Part shown: positions 7,114 to 9,957 of the stretch, piece by piece
Layout: each line of letters opens with the position of its first letter
How positions within the stretch are numbered: position 1 is the stretch's first letter
Origin: Microthrixaceae bacterium
GTDB taxonomy: Bacteria > Actinomycetota > Acidimicrobiia > Acidimicrobiales > Acidimicrobilacustridaceae
Direction: 5' to 3'
Assembly (NCBI GenBank): GCA_023264915.1
Contig: JAHFUU010000046.1
Span: 1 to 9,957, forward strand
DNA: 9,957 bases
The notes under the pieces: model-generated
The model's input: the letters and a program-made list of their open reading frames with translations, nothing else
What the model was told of the DNA's origin: nothing
Database searches by the model: none
Translations under genes and position numbers: made by a program

Positions 7114-7148
7114 GACCGCTCCTGGGCACCCGCGGCGCAGGAGCGGTC
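7114..7148. repeat. 11-bp perfect inverted repeat upstream of the hydrolase gene
   Basis: GACCGCTCCTG (7114-7124) and CAGGAGCGGTC (7138-7148) are perfect complements around a 13-base spacer. The repeat lies 100 bases before the hydrolase start and about 180 bases after the oxidoreductase stop. That is too far from the upstream stop to be an obvious terminator. It could be an operator, a leader RNA hairpin or a second terminator. A partial direct repeat GGGACC GGGACC overlaps its left arm. Confidence 0.45.
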
Positions 7149-7234
7149 GGGATCCGCCTCGCCGGCATCACGACGTTTCCTGCCCGATCCGCTTCACGGA
7201 TACGGTGTCTGGGACCGCTTCGACCACCTCGACC

Positions 7235-7240
7235 GAGGAG
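7235..7240 (+). promoter_or_regulatory. Ribosome binding site deciding the hydrolase start
   Basis: GAGGAG ends seven bases before ATG 7248 and only one base before the in-frame ATG 7242. The spacing therefore selects 7248. Confidence 0.75.
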
Positions 7241-7247
7241 CATGCCG

Positions 7248-8288
7248 ATGGCCAGCTACGACCCGTTCTCGCGTGGGCCCCACCCTGTCGGTGTGGCCAC
7301 CTTCGATGTCACCGTCGTGGAGGGCGATCGGACCGTGCCCGTCGAGGTCTGGTACCCCGCGACCGCCGAGCATGCCGGCCAGGACCTCGATCCCGACACT
7401 CAGGACAGCTTCGCCCTGATGCCGGGGATCGAAGGCATGACGCAGCAGGCCGTCCGCGATGCAACCCCGATCGGCGACCCGTGCCCAGGTGTGGTATTCA
7501 GCCACGGGTTCGCGGGGCACCGGCGGCAGACGACACACCTCTGCACGCACCTCGCCAGCCACGGGTACGTGGTCGCATCGCCAGACCATGTGGGCAACAC
7601 GACCGCCGAGATCATGTCGATGATGGTGGAAGGCATGCCCGAGGACATGGAGGGATACGTGCGGCAAGTCGCAGCAGACCGGCCCCGCGACGCCTCCCGC
7701 ACCCTTGACGCGCTGATCTCGGGCGAGCTCGGCGTGAAGGCACTCGATGACGGCGCCGGCATGGCAGGGCACAGCTTCGGTGGCTGGACGACGCTCACGA
7801 CGACCGCCCGGGACGACCGCATCGTCGCTGCGCTGCCCCTGGCCCCTGCGGGCGGCCATTCGGACACCAACGTCGGTCCGGCGCAACCGATCTACGACCT
7901 CGTCGAGCTCGACTGGGGCCGCAGGGTCCCGACGCTGATGATCGTGGCCGACGAGGACTCCGTGCTGGCACTGGACGGGATGCACGACCTGCTGGCGCGC
8001 GGCGAGTCGCTCGACCGCATGGTCGTGATCGTCAACGCGGACCACTTCCACTTCTGTGACGGCGTCGAGCTCGTCCATGACATGATGGCGCCCCTCATGG
8101 GAGGCCAGACCAAGAAGAGCTCTGAGTTCGTGCCTGGGGCGCATGCCTATGACGTGACCAACGGCTTGGGCCTGATCCACTTCGACGCGACGATCCGCAA
8201 ACTGCCCGATGCGATCGCCCTGTCCGAGCGCGACCCGAAGGAGCTGCTCGCCGAGCGCGGCATCGCCGTCGAGCTCGTCACCAGCTGA
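7248..8288 (+). CDS. Alpha/beta hydrolase (PAF-acetylhydrolase / dienelactone hydrolase-like)
   Basis: A 346-residue serine hydrolase. VEVWYPAT near residues 32-39 and VVFSHGFAGHRRQT at 82-95 (oxyanion-hole strand and turn) lead to the nucleophile elbow GHSFGG, with S176 as the probable catalytic serine. The acid is probably D235 or D237 (IVADEDSV). The histidine is H266 in NADHFHFCD. The order, and the short-lid architecture with HG before the Ser elbow, resemble the platelet-activating-factor acetylhydrolase-like group. That group cleaves short or oxidised acyl esters and related small esters; the true substrate is unknown. No signal peptide is visible, so it should be cytoplasmic. Start 7248 is chosen from the GAGGAG spacing. 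The long spacer and the hairpins upstream suggest its own promoter rather than read-through from the oxidoreductase gene. Confidence 0.88.
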   Translation: MASYDPFSRGPHPVGVATFDVTVVEGDRTVPVEVWYPATAEHAGQDLDPDTQDSFALMPGIEGMTQQAVRDATPIGDPCPGVVFSHGFAGHRRQTTHLCTHLASHGYVVASPDHVGNTTAEIMSMMVEGMPEDMEGYVRQVAADRPRDASRTLDALISGELGVKALDDGAGMAGHSFGGWTTLTTTARDDRIVAALPLAPAGGHSDTNVGPAQPIYDLVELDWGRRVPTLMIVADEDSVLALDGMHDLLARGESLDRMVVIVNADHFHFCDGVELVHDMMAPLMGGQTKKSSEFVPGAHAYDVTNGLGLIHFDATIRKLPDAIALSERDPKELLAERGIAVELVTS

Positions 8289-8295
8289 CCGAACA

Positions 8296-8310
8296 GTGGC
8301 TGGAAGCCAC
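8296..8310 (+). terminator. Short hairpin after the hydrolase gene (weak)
   Basis: GTGGCT and AGCCAC flank a GGA loop, eight bases past the hydrolase stop, in the 89-base convergent gap before the lipoprotein gene end. The stem is only 6 bp and no T-run follows, so this is a weak terminator candidate. Confidence 0.3.
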
Positions 8311-8377
8311 GGTCCTGGAGTTGCTTCGTGTACCAGTCAGGAAGGATGCCAGATCTCGTCGGACTGGCGCGAAACGT

Positions 8378-8976
8378 TCAGTAGTCCGTTGTCGTGGTCA
8401 ATGGGAACGTGGTCGGTGGGGCCGTCTCGATCGGTCGCGACTGCTTGCAGTAGGCCTGATCGGCTTGGTCCATGAAGTAGATGTACTCGAAAAGGGTTCT
8501 CGAGTCCTCCGGGATGGTGGTGAGGACGCCGTGGTTTCGCAACGCTCGTGGGCTGTCAACCGCGACCATGGCGGCCTCCCGAAAGGTGCCTTGTTTCTGG
8601 TACTGGAAGTTGATGAGGTTGGGCCTGCCTTTGCCCACCCGGTGTAGTGGTACCCGTTGCTGTGGGCCCAGTCGGTGTAGAACCGGTATATCGGGACTTG
8701 GTCCTCGGGTGACGCGTAGAGCACCGAGCAGCGCGCGGCAGACGTGAAGTTCTCATCCCGCGACGATCTGGCGATCTCGGTGGCGCCTGGTGAGCGCAGC
8801 GAGGCTTCAGGGCGCGAGCACGCGTACTCTCCGGTCAGCTTGCCGGGTGGCAACTCCCCGGGTGGGACCGAACGATCCGGGCTGGCGGTGTTGCCTCTCA
8901 GGCAGCCCCCCAGCAAGAGGCAGGCGGCGGCTGCGGTCAGGACGGCACCGGTTCTGTGGTGGAAGCGAATCGCCAT
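8378..8976 (-). CDS. Small lipoprotein of unknown function, reading frame broken by a -1 shift
   Basis: ATG 8976 opens a classic lipoprotein signal: MAIRFHHRTG, then a hydrophobic stretch AVLTAAAACLL, then lipobox LGGC with C25 as the acylated cysteine. Mature sequence follows (LTGEYACSRP, then VPIYRFYTDWAHSNGYHYTGW, to about residue 114). After about 8635 this frame turns serine/arginine/proline-rich up to a stop at 8398. The frame one base back gives sensible protein instead: GKGRPNLINFQYQ, TIPEDSRTLFEYIYFMDQAD, then a Thr/Pro-rich end and TGA at 8378-8380. Joining the two yields about 199 residues. One extra G in the TGGG run at 8634-8637 would restore a single frame. No known family is recognised. 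The start overlaps the end of the upstream gene by 40 bases, which suggests translational coupling. Alternatives are a sequencing indel, a recent pseudogene or recoding. Confidence 0.6.
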
Positions 8977-9568
8977 TCACCTGCCTCGAATGTGAGCAAC
9001 ACCACGGCGGTGTAGGTCTTGGCTGGTTGGCCCGGTGGGGTGACCTTGAATTGGATCTTCTGTGCCCAGGTGGAGATGCCCGAAGATCGCGACAGCTCGC
9101 CGTCGCCGACCGTGCGAACCCCGTTGATGTCGCCCGGTGCTTGGGTCTGCATCCCGGCGACGAACTCGGCTTGGGGGAACCCAGAAGAGACCAATGGCGC
9201 CAACATCTCATAGAGCTTGACCCAGTCCTTGTGCTCTATGGCGTCGGTGACCGGGCGGGTGGTCCGTCGCGCCGCCTGGGTGGTGGCGTCGCCTGTCCTG
9301 AGCCGGTAACGGGTGACCGTTGTGGTGTCACAGCCGTCGGCCAGGCGCGACTCGTCCACCTCGTCGGCTTCGTCGGTCTCTTCTATCGCGCTGTGCCCCC
9401 CACGGTGGTGGTCCAGCGCCAGCCAGCCGCGAAGGCCGGCAACTCAGCCGACATCGGGAGGGCCGCGGTCGCCGAAGAGGCCACCGCTGGCACCACCAGA
9501 ACCCACAACACCCACGCCAGCACCGCCGAACCGACCCGCCTCGACACCCGAGCACCACCTCGATTCAC
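8937..9568 (-). CDS. Small exported or anchored protein, possibly NTF2-like, reading frame broken by a -1 shift
   Basis: GTG 9568 has a strong ribosome binding site (GGGGAGG, six bases upstream). It opens VNRGGARVSRR followed by a hydrophobic segment, AVLAWVLWVLVVPAVASSAT (about 15-34), i.e. a signal peptide or anchor. The frame stops at TAG 9383-9385. One base back, the frame continues as HSAIEETDEADEVDESRLADGC and DTTTVTRYRLRTGD. It runs through DAIEHKDWVKLYEMLAPLVS, FPQAEFVAGM and YTAVVLLTFEAGEWRFASTT to a stop at 8937. The joined product is about 210 residues. The change falls in the G6 run at 9396-9401, where the frame reads G_GGG_GGC, formally a -1 slippery heptamer. The helix then WVKLYEML.P and final GEWRFAS strand resemble secreted NTF2-like/DUF4878-type proteins, which is a tentative fold guess. 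The second half alone could start at GTG 9359, but that would lose the export signal. Confidence 0.6.
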
Positions 9569-9574
9569 AACCGA

Positions 9575-9581
9575 CCTCCCC
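9575..9581 (-). promoter_or_regulatory. Strong ribosome binding site fixing the start at 9568
   Basis: GGGGAGG on the minus strand sits six bases before GTG 9568. It is the best Shine-Dalgarno match in the right part of the window. It supports the view that the signal-peptide segment and the downstream frame belong to one expressed gene. Confidence 0.7.
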
Positions 9582-9656
9582 GCTAGGAGCGACAGGCTCT
9601 CACAACACGAGGACCAGATCAAGCACTCGTACCCGCCCGGAGTCGCTCGCCCGCTG

Positions 9657-9957
9657 TCAGGCTCGGGCGGAGGCGATCAGGGTCAGCCACTCGCCGTCGA
9701 AGCCGCTGAGCGAGGCTATGAGCTGACCGTTGGCGCTCTGTCCGAGACGTGTGAGCACGCTGTCGAGGGAGCGCATGACGTAGGCCTTCTGGTCGTTCGC
9801 ACCGAGAGCGGCAGCGGTGTCCGGTGGCCCGCCGGGTGCCAGCGGGCCGGGCTCGAGCGGGGGGTTCGCCCCAGGCAGCCGGTGGCCGTCTTGCCCGTTG
9901 AGCCACCAGAGCAGCCCGTAGGAAGGGTTGAGAGATGACGACGGCCGGAGGAGCTCG
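9657..9957 (-). CDS. Serine hydrolase, beta-lactamase class C fold, C-terminal part (cut by right edge)
   Basis: An open frame enters from the right edge and ends at TGA 9657-9659, giving 99 residues. It contains NPSYGLLWWLNG near the start of the visible part, then a Pro/Gly-rich loop. AALGANDQKAYVM and SLDSVLTRLGQS follow, and the end is WLTLIASARA. The NPSYGLLWWLNG block and the ALGANDQK..V..SLD...TRLG block are hallmarks of the last third of actinobacterial beta-lactamase/PBP4*/esterase-type serine hydrolases. In these the nucleophile SxxK and YxN motifs lie earlier, outside the window. Members act as esterases, peptidases or carboxypeptidase-like enzymes, and lactamase activity is not implied. 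The stop is 88 bases before the start of the next leftward gene, so co-transcription with the small exported proteins is possible. Confidence 0.82.
   Translation of the reverse strand, partial: ELLRPSSSLNPSYGLLWWLNGQDGHRLPGANPPLEPGPLAPGGPPDTAAALGANDQKAYVMRSLDSVLTRLGQSANGQLIASLSGFDGEWLTLIASARA

Larger units (their letters stand above)
6932..7247. other. Spacer between oxidoreductase and hydrolase genes
   Basis: A stretch of 316 bases with no believable gene on either strand. The minus-strand open frame across it is a continuation of antisense frame from the oxidoreductase and is arginine/proline-rich. It contains a nested hairpin just after the oxidoreductase stop (6953-6990), an 11-bp inverted repeat (7114-7148), and the hydrolase ribosome binding site (7235-7240). 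The two genes are therefore probably separate transcripts. Confidence 0.6.

Noticed and set aside
6341..7243. Leftward open frame of 300 codons covering the oxidoreductase end and the spacer
   Set aside because: Antisense to the oxidoreductase for most of its length, Arg/Pro-rich in the spacer, and with no family features or convincing start signal.
7194..8180. Leftward open frame of 328 codons
   Set aside because: Exact antisense of the alpha/beta hydrolase; Val/Arg/His-rich composition typical of a complement of coding high-GC DNA.
8790..9938. Long rightward open frame of 382 codons over the right part of the window
   Set aside because: It is antisense to the lipoprotein, the exported protein and the serine hydrolase C-terminus. 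Its translation is rich in Arg, Gly, Cys, His and Trp with no domain-like pattern. The minus strand has a lipobox, a strong ribosome binding site and a recognised hydrolase C-terminus. Long antisense frames are expected at this GC.
9657..9957. Antibiotic-resistance beta-lactamase
   Set aside because: Only the C-terminus is visible and the NPSYGLLWWLNG type belongs to broad esterase/peptidase-like serine hydrolases; catalytic motifs lie outside the window.
1..9957. Mobile element, prophage, CRISPR or known defence system
   Set aside because: No transposase, integrase, terminal repeats, att-like direct repeats, spacer arrays, nuclease or helicase genes were seen on either strand.

Overview
The window looks like chromosomal DNA of a high-GC Gram-positive bacterium of the Actinomycetota. 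The evidence is the high GC, the strong G/C preference at third codon positions, several GTG starts, and a sensor-kinase membrane domain and serine-hydrolase C-terminus of types common in that phylum. A free-living Acidimicrobiia-like lineage would fit, but that placement is inference. I see no rRNA, tRNA, CRISPR array, transposase, integrase or phage gene.

Left part (1-4083). A sensor histidine kinase is cut by the left edge and reads leftwards. Across a 295-base spacer rich in palindromes lies a rightward pair: an ABC transporter ATPase (724-1500) and a large FtsX/MacB-type permease (1531-4083), 30 bases apart. This is the common arrangement of a two-component system beside the export or lipoprotein-handling transporter it may control.

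Middle part (4084-8288). A convergent junction with two strong hairpins separates the permease from a leftward short-chain dehydrogenase (4160-5002). After a roughly 330-base spacer with only a doubtful gene remnant come two rightward genes: a FAD-dependent phytoene-desaturase/PYROXD2-like oxidoreductase (5333-6931) and a secretory-type-fold alpha/beta hydrolase (7248-8288). Their 316-base spacer holds a terminator-like nested hairpin and a separate 11-bp perfect inverted repeat. The dehydrogenase, oxidoreductase and hydrolase could act on related lipid-like substrates, but nothing in the sequence fixes a shared pathway.

Right part (8289-9957). All genes here read leftwards. The C-terminal 99 residues of a class-C beta-lactamase-fold serine hydrolase enter from the right edge. 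Downstream are two small exported proteins of unknown function, one with an N-terminal signal/anchor and one lipoprotein. Each is readable end to end only if one -1 frame change is allowed. Both breaks sit at G-rich runs, and the first is a G_GGG_GGC heptamer. This pair is the most interesting part of the window. It is either two genes damaged or mis-sequenced in the same way, or an uncharacterised exported pair with unusual decoding.
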